From the NCBI RefSeq assembly GCF_002261225.1, contig NZ_NEVM01000001.1, positions 1,736,001 to 1,800,000 of the forward strand: a stretch of DNA of 64,000 nt, read 5' to 3'. Below the pieces are notes generated by a model, which was not told where the DNA came from, made no database searches, and saw nothing but the letters and a program-made list of their open reading frames with translations. Below are positions 16,719-24,654 of the stretch, in pieces. Made by a program: the position numbers and the translations under genes. The DNA comes from Bordetella genomosp. 10 (GTDB lineage Bacteria > Pseudomonadota > Gammaproteobacteria > Burkholderiales > Burkholderiaceae_B). The first letter of the stretch is position 1, and the number at the start of each line of letters is the position of its first letter.

Positions 16719-17315
16719 ATGACGATATTCCTGAGTTTCGATGACGGTCCCGGGCCTTCGTCGCCGGCGCTGCTGGATGTGCTGGAGGCGGGGGCGTGCA
16801 GGGCGATGTTCTTCCTGCTCGGCGCCAACCTGGAGCGTTACCCGGAGACGGCGGTGCGCATGGCCAGGGAAGGGCATGTGCTGGGCAATCATACCTACGC
16901 GCACGCGCGGCCCGGCGCGCAGACGGAAGCGGCGTTGATCGACGGGATCAAGAAGACCGATGCGTTGATCCGTCATGCCTGTCACGAGGCGGGCGTGGCG
17001 GCGCCGGCCGTGATTCCGCTGCGCCTGCCCTATGGCCTCGTGCCGGCGGATCCGCGCGTGCACGCGCTGGAGCGGGTGGGACGCCTGCATACGGACTGGA
17101 CCTTGATCCTGGACGACTGGCAACGGCCCGCGCCCCCGGCCGAGGTCTTGTTTGAAACCATGCGCGCGCACCTGGAAGAGCAGCGGGCGCGCGGCGCGCG
17201 GGCGCTGATCTGCCTGCACGACAGTTCACGTCACGGCGAGGCGCGGCCGGCGACGGTGGAGGCGGTGCGCATGTTGCTGGACGCCGTGCCGGGCGGCGGG
17301 CTGTTCGACAAATGA
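16719..17315 (+). CDS. Polysaccharide deacetylase (NodB homology) family protein
   Basis: This 198-residue carbohydrate esterase family 4 protein removes N-acetyl groups from N-acetylated sugars. Motif 1 is SFDDGPG (D8, D9), motif 2 is GNHTYAH with the two metal His (H58, H62), motif 3 is RLPYG near residue 108, and a late CLHD motif near residue 170 supplies the catalytic His. No signal peptide is visible, so it is probably cytoplasmic, which is unusual for enzymes acting on wall polymers and fits a small sugar substrate. A GGGAGG ribosome site precedes the start. Its last 85 bases overlap the convergent phosphotransferase gene. Confidence 0.87.
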   Translation: MTIFLSFDDGPGPSSPALLDVLEAGACRAMFFLLGANLERYPETAVRMAREGHVLGNHTYAHARPGAQTEAALIDGIKKTDALIRHACHEAGVAAPAVIPLRLPYGLVPADPRVHALERVGRLHTDWTLILDDWQRPAPPAEVLFETMRAHLEEQRARGARALICLHDSSRHGEARPATVEAVRMLLDAVPGGGLFDK

Positions 17316-18391
17316 TTCCAGCATCCCAGGAATCCGATGCCCGGTCCCAATTGCCATAGGTTCCGCTGGGCGGCTTCCAGGTGTATGAGCGTCTGGTCGA
17401 TGCAGAAGAGGGTCATGAGGGTTGCGCGGTTCGCGCGCAAGTATTCCGCCAGGGCGTGGCCATCGGGGCCCGAATGCGGGACAGCGCGCTGGACAGAATG
17501 CCGGACATACACATCCAGGCCGCTGTCCCAGCCAGCCGGATCATGGACGAACGCATGTTCCGCCGCCGCCTCGCGTGTCAGCGCGAACAGGGCGAAGGCG
17601 GCCTCCAGCCATTGCGATCCGACGCCGGCGTCGTCGAAGTCCAGGATGCCGGCGACGCGGCTGGCGTCGACATGGCCTGCGCCGGAGTCGTCGGCGAATA
17701 GCAGATTGCCCGCATGGTAGTCCCCATGCAGCCAGGAGACGGGTTCGGGGATACGCTGTCCCACGGCGCCCAGGCATGTCTCGGCGCGCGACAGGACCGT
17801 GGCGTATTGCGCCGCCAGGCCGTCCGGCAGCGCGGGCATGGGCCGCGCCGCGACGCGCGCGTGGCGTTGCGCCAGCCATGCGACGGGGCTTTCCGCTGGC
17901 GCGGGAATGGCGGCCATCGCGGCATGCAGGCCGGCCAGCGCGCGCATGGCGTCGCCGGTCATTGCGGTGCGCGCAGTGCCGAATGCGGCATGGCCGGTCT
18001 CGCCCATCGTCGCATGCCTGGAATCCTCCGGCGGAAATCCGGCGCGGCCTGGAATATGCTCGAACAGGTGCACCCAGCAGTCCTCCACGAGCAGGCAAGG
18101 CCGTCCGTCCAGCGTCGTCCGCAGGCGCGGCACGGCGGGCAGTCCGGACGCCGAGGCGAGCGCGGCCAGGACGCGCGCTTCGCGCTGGACCTGCTCGGCG
18201 GATTTCCCCGGCCACGATACGCGCAGGATCAAGGGAGCGTCCTGGCCCATGTCCCCGTGAAGCTCGACCAGGCAGGTTTTGTTAGTATGCCCGGACGGCA
18301 GCGGCCGCAGGCGCGCCGCCCGTATTCCCCAATTCGCGTGCAACAGCGCTTCCAGCGCGTTCACGCTTCCCGGACTAGCTGCGTAGACCAT
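17231..18391 (-). CDS. Aminoglycoside phosphotransferase (APH/choline kinase) family protein
   Basis: This 386-residue protein has the APH kinase fold used for phosphorylation of aminoglycosides, homoserine, choline or sugars. The glycine-rich nucleotide-binding turn LPSGHTNK is near residue 30, the Brenner catalytic motif HGDYHAGNLL near residue 225 and the metal-binding DFDD near residue 252. I chose the start at 18391, where the ATG overlaps the divergent CmcI-like ATG on the other strand by two bases. The 3' end overlaps the deacetylase gene by 85 bases. Target not known; placement next to sugar-modifying genes suggests a sugar or amino-alcohol substrate. Confidence 0.75.
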   Translation of the reverse strand: MVYAASPGSVNALEALLHANWGIRAARLRPLPSGHTNKTCLVELHGDMGQDAPLILRVSWPGKSAEQVQREARVLAALASASGLPAVPRLRTTLDGRPCLLVEDCWVHLFEHIPGRAGFPPEDSRHATMGETGHAAFGTARTAMTGDAMRALAGLHAAMAAIPAPAESPVAWLAQRHARVAARPMPALPDGLAAQYATVLSRAETCLGAVGQRIPEPVSWLHGDYHAGNLLFADDSGAGHVDASRVAGILDFDDAGVGSQWLEAAFALFALTREAAAEHAFVHDPAGWDSGLDVYVRHSVQRAVPHSGPDGHALAEYLRANRATLMTLFCIDQTLIHLEAAQRNLWQLGPGIGFLGCWNHLSNSPPPGTASSNMRTASTVAGRASP

Positions 18392-19079
18392 GTCTGAGAG
18401 CATCTCCGCCCGCATGCGGGACATCAATATCGAATGGCTGACGCGCGCGGCCGAGTTCGACCACCTGTTCCACACCCGCTGGCTGGGCGAGCGCTTCTTC
18501 CATTTGCCGGGCGACATGCTCGCCATCCAGGAACTGGTGTGGCGCGTCCGCCCGGCCTACATCGTGCAGACGGGCGTCGCGGCGGGCGGCGGCGTCGTGT
18601 TTTCGGCGTCGATGCTGGCGCTGGCGACGGACAGGGGCCAGGTCATCGCCGTCGAGCCGCGCCTGCGGCCGGAGGTCAGGGAGCGCCTGCAATCCCATCG
18701 CCTGGCGCAGCGCATGCAACTGATCGAAGGCGAGTCCTGCGCGCAGGCGACCCTGGACGCGGTGCGTGCACGGATGACGGACGACGGCCCGGTGCTGGTC
18801 ATCCTCGACCTGACGCATACCCACGACCACGTCGCGCGCGAGCTGGCGTGCTATGCCGGATTCGTGACGCCCGGCAGCCATGTGGTGGTCATGGACACCA
18901 TCATGGAGTACCTGCCCGAGGAGATGTTCCATGGCAAGCCCTACGGCAGGGGAAACAATCCCGCCACGGCCGTCCGCGCCTTCCTGGCGGACGACGATCG
19001 TTTCGAGGTCGACAGCGAGATCGAGGATCGCGTGATCATGACCTTGTCTCCGGGCGGTTTCCTGAAGCGAGTTCGCTGA
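18390..19079 (+). CDS. Cephalosporin hydroxylase (CmcI) family protein, probable SAM-dependent O-methyltransferase
   Basis: This 229-residue protein belongs to the CmcI/rhamnosyl O-methyltransferase family. It shows the GVAAGGGVVFSASML nucleotide/SAM-binding region near residues 58-72, the acidic VEPR strand, the LDLTHTHDHV metal-binding segment near 132-141 and the VVMDTIMEY strand near 168. Despite the family name, most members are Mg-dependent methyltransferases of sugars or antibiotics. Its ATG overlaps that of the divergent phosphotransferase and its last 44 bases overlap the convergent glycosyltransferase gene. No strong ribosome site is visible. Confidence 0.8.
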   Translation: MSESISARMRDINIEWLTRAAEFDHLFHTRWLGERFFHLPGDMLAIQELVWRVRPAYIVQTGVAAGGGVVFSASMLALATDRGQVIAVEPRLRPEVRERLQSHRLAQRMQLIEGESCAQATLDAVRARMTDDGPVLVILDLTHTHDHVARELACYAGFVTPGSHVVVMDTIMEYLPEEMFHGKPYGRGNNPATAVRAFLADDDRFEVDSEIEDRVIMTLSPGGFLKRVR

Positions 19080-20244
19080 TCAGGCGGGCCGCCTGCGCGG
19101 ATCCGTCCTGCGTCTGGTAGCTGGCCGCGATGCGCGCGGCGTTCGCGCGTATCGGTCCCGGGCGCAGCAGCGCGTCCAGCGCGTCGGCGATCTGGCCCGC
19201 GGTCGCGGTCCGCAGATCGAGCTGGATACCCGCATTCGCGCGCGTGACGAACCAGGCGGAATGGAATTGGTCATTGCAGAACGGCGACAGCAGCATGGGG
19301 ACGCCGCAGGCCAGCGCTTCCATGACCGAATTCGCGCCGCCGTGGTTGATGAACGCCGCCGTCCGGCGCAACAGCGCCAACTGGGGCGCGTAGCGCACCG
19401 CGATGACCTGCTCGCCGGCGTCCGGCAGGAGATCGGTATCGACCAGTTCCCCCACGGACAACGCCAATTGCACGGGCTTGCCGCGCACCGCCTCGATGAC
19501 CTTGCCGAAGATGCCGGGCTGGTGGTAGAGCTGGCTGCCCAGCGACATGTAGACAAGCGGGCGCTCCGGGTCCAGGCGTTCCCATGGGAAGTCTTCCTCG
19601 TCGCCGCGCGCGCCGGCCGGCAGGGCGGGGCCGACCAGGCGGACGCCCGCCGGCGGTTCGCCCACCAGGGCATCGGTGGTCAGCGCCAGGGTCAGCGTGG
19701 GGGAGAGGACGTCGCAGCCGTTGAAACGCGCTTGCAGCCCATATTGCGCGAACAGCCGGTCGCGGTCCGGCGCCAGCCAGCGCACGGTGCGCAGGAGCTC
19801 GGAATCGAGATCGGGCGGCAGCACGGGGTTGAGGGAGTTGGACAGCGACACCCAGGGCAGTCCCTCCAACGCCGCCGCGATCGCCGATGCGTAGAGCAGC
19901 GGGTCGATGACAACCACGTCCGGCCGCCACTGCCTGAGGACGCCGCGGATGTCGTCCACCAGCGCCGGGGCTTGTTCAACCAATAGGACGCGTATCCAGT
20001 TGCGTAGCCAGTCGGCGTCCTGGATATTGGCGGCGAAGCTCGCGCCGCGGGAAATGTCGTGCCGTTCGAGCTTTGCGCGCGGTCCCAGTTGCGCGAAGCC
20101 GCCGGCCGCGTCGAGCTGGCCGCCGATGTCGGCGGGCGCCTGGAAGGCGACCTCGAAGCCGGCGGCGCGCAGGTGCTGCGCCGGGCCGATGCAGGGATTG
20201 AGGTGGCCTTTTTCGGGAACCACGCAGAAGAGGATGCGCTTCAT
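19036..20244 (-). CDS. GT1-family glycosyltransferase (MGT/UGT-like)
   Basis: This 402-residue enzyme belongs to the GT-B fold UDP-glycosyltransferase family 1, which glycosylates small lipophilic acceptors such as macrolides, carotenoids or sterols. The N-terminus (MKRILFCVVPEKGHLNPCI) carries the usual GHLNP acceptor-domain motif. The C-terminal donor-binding PSPG-like region is FINHGGANSVMEALACGVPM at about residues 315-334. The start at 20244 overlaps the upstream stop as ATGA, indicating coupling to the asparagine-synthetase-like gene. It is the last gene of the six-gene minus-strand operon. Confidence 0.87.
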   Translation of the reverse strand: MKRILFCVVPEKGHLNPCIGPAQHLRAAGFEVAFQAPADIGGQLDAAGGFAQLGPRAKLERHDISRGASFAANIQDADWLRNWIRVLLVEQAPALVDDIRGVLRQWRPDVVVIDPLLYASAIAAALEGLPWVSLSNSLNPVLPPDLDSELLRTVRWLAPDRDRLFAQYGLQARFNGCDVLSPTLTLALTTDALVGEPPAGVRLVGPALPAGARGDEEDFPWERLDPERPLVYMSLGSQLYHQPGIFGKVIEAVRGKPVQLALSVGELVDTDLLPDAGEQVIAVRYAPQLALLRRTAAFINHGGANSVMEALACGVPMLLSPFCNDQFHSAWFVTRANAGIQLDLRTATAGQIADALDALLRPGPIRANAARIAASYQTQDGSAQAARLISELASGNRPETRS

Positions 20245-21311
20245 GGGGCGGGACGGGGAGAGGTGGAGGAAACGTCGGCCTGCAAGGCGTCCAGGAGCAG
20301 CGTCAGGGTGGTCCACAGCACGCGCTCGGTGTCTGCCTGCAAGTCCGGGCGGGGCAGGCCCAGGGCCGCGGACAAGCCGTATATGCGTTCGTCGGCGACG
20401 AGCGGACGCAAGTCCATGGCGGGCGCCAGCCGTCCGCGCTTGGGTCCGCGCACCAGGCGGTCCGGCAGGCCCAGCCGCGCGCCGAGGTCGCGCAGGCATT
20501 GCTTGTCCGGATCGGGCGGCAGGCTGGTCAGGTGCCGGACGACGGCCGCGTCCAGGAAGGGGGCGTGCAGCGTGACGGAGGCGGCCGCGAACAGGGCGTT
20601 GCACAAGGGCAGGTAGTTGGCCGAGCGGTCGCGGCGCATGACCTGGTCCGCGCCGTCTCCGGTGATGGCGACGCCGATGCCGTCCGCCGCCATGGCCCGG
20701 GCCAGTAGCAGCTTGGCGACGGGATGCAGGTTGAACATGGGTTCCTCGACGCTGCGCGTGGCGTCGGGAAGCGCCGATACGAAATCCTCGCCGCGCACCC
20801 GCACCAGCTTCACGCGGGCGCCCAGGCGGTCGGCGATGTCCAGCGCCGTGTCCCGCTCGCAGTAATCGGGCAGGTCGGAGACCAGGATATAGGACGGAAT
20901 GCTGCGCTGGACGCCCAGCTCTCGCAGCAGCGCGAGCAGCAACGCGGAGTCCAGGCCGCCGCTGAGCGCCAGCGCCACGCGTTTGCCGCTGTCCAGGGCG
21001 CGTTGCAGGGAGGCGCGCAAGGCGTCTTCCAGCTCGCCGCGCTCGGCCACGTTGGGCGCCGCGCGCAGGGACCAGCCTTGCGGCGTCAGCAGCAGGGAAT
21101 GGCCGGGGGGAACGGCGCGGATGTCGCGCAGCACGGTGCGGTCCGCCAGGCGCTCGCCGCTGAGGTAGCCCCGGATCGCCGCGACGTCGGGCGCGCCGGC
21201 CGGCAGGCCCGCTTCCCGCAGCAGGCGCTGGATGCCGTCGGACGCGATGCCGCCCTGGGCGGGGTGGAATATCCGCCGGAAACCGAATTCGTCCCGCGTG
21301 GCGACGATCAT
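20241..21311 (-). CDS. Asparagine-synthetase-like ATP-dependent ligase lacking the glutaminase cysteine
   Basis: This 356-residue protein is an AsnB-superfamily ligase, which adenylates a carboxylate and transfers it to an amine. The PPi-loop motif SGGLDS is at residues 117-122 and ITGDGADQV near residue 218 matches the second ATP-binding region. The N-terminal glutamine amidotransferase domain is shortened and has no N-terminal Cys, so ammonia cannot be taken from glutamine. Such AsnB relatives act as beta-lactam synthetases, lasso-peptide cyclases or amide ligases. I placed the start at 21311 because this ATG overlaps the upstream radical SAM stop (ATGA). Confidence 0.82.
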   Translation of the reverse strand: MIVATRDEFGFRRIFHPAQGGIASDGIQRLLREAGLPAGAPDVAAIRGYLSGERLADRTVLRDIRAVPPGHSLLLTPQGWSLRAAPNVAERGELEDALRASLQRALDSGKRVALALSGGLDSALLLALLRELGVQRSIPSYILVSDLPDYCERDTALDIADRLGARVKLVRVRGEDFVSALPDATRSVEEPMFNLHPVAKLLLARAMAADGIGVAITGDGADQVMRRDRSANYLPLCNALFAAASVTLHAPFLDAAVVRHLTSLPPDPDKQCLRDLGARLGLPDRLVRGPKRGRLAPAMDLRPLVADERIYGLSAALGLPRPDLQADTERVLWTTLTLLLDALQADVSSTSPRPAP

Positions 21312-22309
21312 GATGCCTTGCCCGCCTCGTGCCGGGACGCGCATCGCGCCGCGTCATGCATCGCGTTTCGCGGCGGGTCTTGTTTCCCGTCCGCGGGCGC
21401 GTCTGGCCCGGACGATGGGGCACCGTCCTGCTGTCCGTAGTGGGCTTTCAAGGCCATGACCTCCATGCGCTTCATGATCCGGTGCGGCGCCTGCGGCGCG
21501 CTGCCGCCGTGGCACTCCAGGCAGGCCCGCAGCGGTTCCTCGCGGTAAAGATAGGCCAGCATGTCGTCCAGCATGCCCGGGTCGTCGCGCAAGCGCAGCC
21601 CGTCGGCGTGGAAGTCACGGCTGCCCTGGTACAGCGTGTGGAAATGCGCCGGGCGCGTACAGGTATAGAACATGCCGTCGCGGATCATATGGCAGCGTTC
21701 GCGTATCCAGCAGTCGCGATAGATGCGCCGGGCCTCGGCCATGTCGGCATCGGGCTGCGCGCGCGTCATATTGCTGAACTCGTTCTGCATCTTCCAGTTC
21801 AGGCGCACCGCGTGCGCGGCCGCCCGCGCCTCGATGTGCGCGATGAGATCCGGCGCCAGGCGCGGCCGCGGATAGCGCGAGATGGTCAGGGCATCGACGG
21901 CCTGCCAGAACGCGTCCGGCATGTCGCCCAGTTTCAGGCCGTTGGTGGTGACGGAGACGACGGGGGCGATGCCGGTTTCCCGCACGGCGTGGATGAGATC
22001 GACCAGTTGCGGATGCAGCAGCGGTTCGCCGCCGACCAGCTTGAAGACGCCGGGCTTCAGGACCTTGGCGGCCGTGCGCAGGTCGCCGGCGATCGAGTCG
22101 GGGCTGGCATGCCAGGCCGGCAGCAGGGGCGACAGGGAGCAGCACTCGGCGCATGTCAGGTTGCAGTGGTCGACGATGTGCGCTTCCAGCGAGCGCGTCC
22201 GTATGCGGCCCGCCTCCACCGGGTAGTGGCGGTCCATCGGCGGCGGAAAGACATGCTGGCGGGCGGCCGGGAGCGGCTGGGGCGCGGGACTGGTCGAGTG
22301 GCTATTCAC
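21308..22309 (-). CDS. Radical SAM protein with extra C-terminal cysteines
   Basis: This 333-residue protein has the radical S-adenosylmethionine signature CX3CX2C at C49, C53 and C56 (HCNLTCAECC), followed by a KLVGGEPLLHP strand that binds SAM. Additional cysteines at about residues 198-215 (DCWIRERC, YTCTRP) and about 260 (CLECHGG) may hold an auxiliary iron-sulfur cluster, as in SPASM/twitch proteins. The gene overlaps its neighbours on both sides (8 and 4 bases), so it belongs to one operon with the ligase and kinase. The reaction is unknown; it may modify a sugar, nucleotide or peptide. Confidence 0.85.
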   Translation of the reverse strand: MNSHSTSPAPQPLPAARQHVFPPPMDRHYPVEAGRIRTRSLEAHIVDHCNLTCAECCSLSPLLPAWHASPDSIAGDLRTAAKVLKPGVFKLVGGEPLLHPQLVDLIHAVRETGIAPVVSVTTNGLKLGDMPDAFWQAVDALTISRYPRPRLAPDLIAHIEARAAAHAVRLNWKMQNEFSNMTRAQPDADMAEARRIYRDCWIRERCHMIRDGMFYTCTRPAHFHTLYQGSRDFHADGLRLRDDPGMLDDMLAYLYREEPLRACLECHGGSAPQAPHRIMKRMEVMALKAHYGQQDGAPSSGPDAPADGKQDPPRNAMHDAARCASRHEAGKAS

Positions 22310-23372
22310 GGTGGTTTCCTTGCCGGTTTCCTTCCTCGATACGGCGGGAAAAGAAATCGATCAGCTCGGCGCGCGCGCCGGCCATGACGGCGACCATGCG
22401 CATGGCGCCTTGCAGGTGGGTGGCGAAGCGCGCCGGGTCGGACAGCCAGCCCTGCAGCATCCAGCGCTTGAGCCCATGCTGCAGGCAGGCCGCGTCGACC
22501 GCCCAGGCCACCCGCTCGACGCGCAGCGGCCGCACCCGCGCATAGGCGTGCACGAATTCCGCGGCCAGCGCCGGCGCCTCCAGGGGCAGGTGATTGAGGC
22601 AGCGCACCACTTCGTACTCGCGCGGCGCGCCGATGGCGGCTTCCCAGTCGAGGATGAGCGGCGGCAGGGTCGCGCCGAACAGATAGTTGAATTGGTTGTA
22701 GTCGTTGTGGATCGGATGCTGCGGATCGTCCGTGGGGAAGGCTGCCAGGCTGCCCGGATAGTGTTGGTCGATCAGGCGCAGGCAGGCATCGGCATAGGCT
22801 TGCAGCGCTTGCCTGTCCGCGTGGGCTGGCGCGCGGCGGGGCGCGGCGGCGAGCTCGCGCCGGGCTTCGTCGGCATCGATCGCCGCCAGGCGCGCCCGCA
22901 GCGTGTCCGGCAGGGGACCCTGGTAGTGTTCCAGGCTGGCGTGCAGCGCGGCCAGGCCGGCGCCGAGCGCGGCCCATTCGGGCGGCGTGTAGGTGTCGTA
23001 CGTCCTGGCGCGGCCCGGCGCCCAGGCGGTGACCATCGCGCGGGCGCGCGGCCCCGTCCACAGCGGCGCGCCGGCCGCCGTGCGCAGCAGGGACTGGACG
23101 CGAAAGCGGGGATCGTCATGGACGTTCAGGTGGGCGACCAGCGCGGCTTCCTTCGCCGCCCTGGCGAGCTGGTCCTCGGCATAGAGCTTGACGGCCACGT
23201 CGCCGGTGGAGGTCGACAGGCGCCATACGCGCTCGCTGACGCGGCGGCCGGCCGCGCCCGACGGATCGCCGCCCGACGCAATGGCCGGCCTATCGAGGTC
23301 CGACTCGGCAGCACCCGGCCGCAGCCCATACGCCGCACGGATTTCCTCGAGCCGGGAGCGGGTAAGGTCCAT
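22302..23372 (-). CDS. Phosphotransferase (APH kinase-fold) family protein
   Basis: This 356-residue protein has a kinase fold of the APH/CotS type. The N-lobe includes the VAVKLYAEDQ nucleotide-binding Lys near residue 61. The catalytic loop reads HNDYNQFNYLF near residue 222, and ILDWEAA near residue 240 supplies the metal-binding Asp. HNDYNQFNYLF departs from the usual HGDxxxxN but keeps Asp and Asn. Its ATG directly follows the TGA of the FkbM-type gene. It is a second kinase-fold protein in the island, not closely similar to the one at 17231-18391. Confidence 0.78.
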   Translation of the reverse strand: MDLTRSRLEEIRAAYGLRPGAAESDLDRPAIASGGDPSGAAGRRVSERVWRLSTSTGDVAVKLYAEDQLARAAKEAALVAHLNVHDDPRFRVQSLLRTAAGAPLWTGPRARAMVTAWAPGRARTYDTYTPPEWAALGAGLAALHASLEHYQGPLPDTLRARLAAIDADEARRELAAAPRRAPAHADRQALQAYADACLRLIDQHYPGSLAAFPTDDPQHPIHNDYNQFNYLFGATLPPLILDWEAAIGAPREYEVVRCLNHLPLEAPALAAEFVHAYARVRPLRVERVAWAVDAACLQHGLKRWMLQGWLSDPARFATHLQGAMRMVAVMAGARAELIDFFSRRIEEGNRQGNHRE

Positions 23373-24122
23373 TCAGATGGCTTCGGCCGGCCCGTACCGA
23401 TAGGGGTGGCCGGTCAGGAAAGTGTTGTTGCCGACGTAGCGCAGCTTGTACATGGCGGGACGGAACAGCGCCAAGGGGCTGTTGTCCGCGATGCCGAGCC
23501 GCGGATACAGGTCCTGCCGGACGAAGAAGGCGTTGTTGCCCATGTCGTCGCAGCACGCCAGTTCATACCCCTTGGCCTTGCCCAGGCGATGGAGCGACGC
23601 CAGGCTGGCGCCGTAGTAGGTCGAACCGTCCCAGGCATGTTCGGGATTGAAGCGCATGACCCAGCGCTCGGGCGGCGCGTAGTAGGGGTTGTATTCGATG
23701 ACGACGATGAGCGGACGGAAAGCCGTCAGCCCGCGCCAGACCCAGTAGTCGTTGCCGTCGATGTCGATGGAAAGCAGGTCGAAGTCCGCGGGGACGCCGG
23801 CCTCGGCCAGCAGCGCGTCGATGCGGTCGGGCTGGACCTGTTCCTGGCGCAAGCGGACGTTGGCGGCCGCGCCGTAATGGTCCCGCAGCTTGCCGTAGCG
23901 GTAGGCGCTGCCTTCGACCAGCAGGCCTTGCCAACCCTGTTCGCGCAGCAGCAGCGCCGTATTGCTGTTGCGCAGCCCGTCGCTGGCGCCGATGTCGACG
24001 CAATAGCGGTTGGCCGGCGCGATGCGTTCCATCAGGCGGGCGAGGATGCTTTCTTCCGTGCCCTGCGCGTACAGGCTTGGGGCGAGGCCGGACAGGTCCA
24101 GCGGGGGCGGCATCTCCTGCAT
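23373..24122 (-). CDS. FkbM-type methyltransferase-like protein
   Basis: This 249-residue protein resembles FkbM-family SAM-dependent methyltransferases. The SAM-binding motif CVDIGASDGLRNSNT is at about residues 41-55, followed by LLVEGS. The second acidic strand LLSIDIDGNDYW near residue 119 and VVIEYNP near residue 143 are typical of the group. The start at 24122 gives a normal length and lies 5 bases after the NUDIX stop. O-methylation of the island's product is the simplest role. Confidence 0.75.
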   Translation of the reverse strand: MQEMPPPLDLSGLAPSLYAQGTEESILARLMERIAPANRYCVDIGASDGLRNSNTALLLREQGWQGLLVEGSAYRYGKLRDHYGAAANVRLRQEQVQPDRIDALLAEAGVPADFDLLSIDIDGNDYWVWRGLTAFRPLIVVIEYNPYYAPPERWVMRFNPEHAWDGSTYYGASLASLHRLGKAKGYELACCDDMGNNAFFVRQDLYPRLGIADNSPLALFRPAMYKLRYVGNNTFLTGHPYRYGPAEAI

Positions 24123-24127
24123 GGAAA

Positions 24128-24541
24128 TCAGCCGCCTTGGGAAGGGAGAAACACGTCGGCGCGATGGGCCAGGTACCAGGCCAGCGAACGGGTGACCGGT
24201 AGCTGCCGGATCTCCGGCAACGTGAAATAGCCGGCGCCCGCGCCCTCCAGGACGCGGAAGTCGCCCCATTCGACGGGGCGGGGGAGCAGCATCAAGGGCG
24301 CTTCCTGGCCGTCGCCGCCGGTGCGCCGGCCGATCTCGATGAACTCGGCCGGGCTGGCGGCGATGCCCAGTTCTTCTTCCAGCTCGCGCGACGCGGTGTG
24401 CGTGTGGTCCGCGTCCTCCGGCTCCACCGAGCCGCCCCAGAAGCTCCAGCACAGCGGGCCCAGGGTGGCCGCGCTGTCGCGCATTTGCAGGAGGGCGCGG
24501 CCGGCGCGGTCGCGGACGAGAATGCTGATGTTGGTGATCAA
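24128..24541 (-). CDS. NUDIX hydrolase family protein
   Basis: This 137-residue protein has a NUDIX fold (hydrolysis of nucleoside diphosphate-X compounds). The box ends REL-EEE-LGI near residue 58, but the segment between the GG and REL is about two residues longer than the consensus, so the box is slightly atypical. No ATG fits; TTG at 24541 has AGGA 9 bases upstream and gives the usual start (ITNISILVRD). A longer version with TTG at 24658 would overlap the stop of a small upstream ORF. It heads the six-gene minus-strand operon and could remove a toxic or activated nucleotide. Confidence 0.75.
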   Translation of the reverse strand: MITNISILVRDRAGRALLQMRDSAATLGPLCWSFWGGSVEPEDADHTHTASRELEEELGIAASPAEFIEIGRRTGGDGQEAPLMLLPRPVEWGDFRVLEGAGAGYFTLPEIRQLPVTRSLAWYLAHRADVFLPSQGG

Positions 24542-24654
24542 GGCTGCGGATCCTGGAAACGGGGCTCGACAGGGGAGGGGGCCGGACACGCGCGTCGCCG
24601 CGCCGGCGCCTCCCGCCGGGACACGCGCTAGTTTCGCCGGAATCCCGCGCGCGT

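Noticed and set aside
18390..21311. Beta-lactam biosynthesis from CmcI-like plus AsnB-like proteins
   Set aside because: The CmcI family is mostly methyltransferases and no isopenicillin N synthase, ACV synthetase or carboxyethylarginine synthase is present; only a remote possibility remains.
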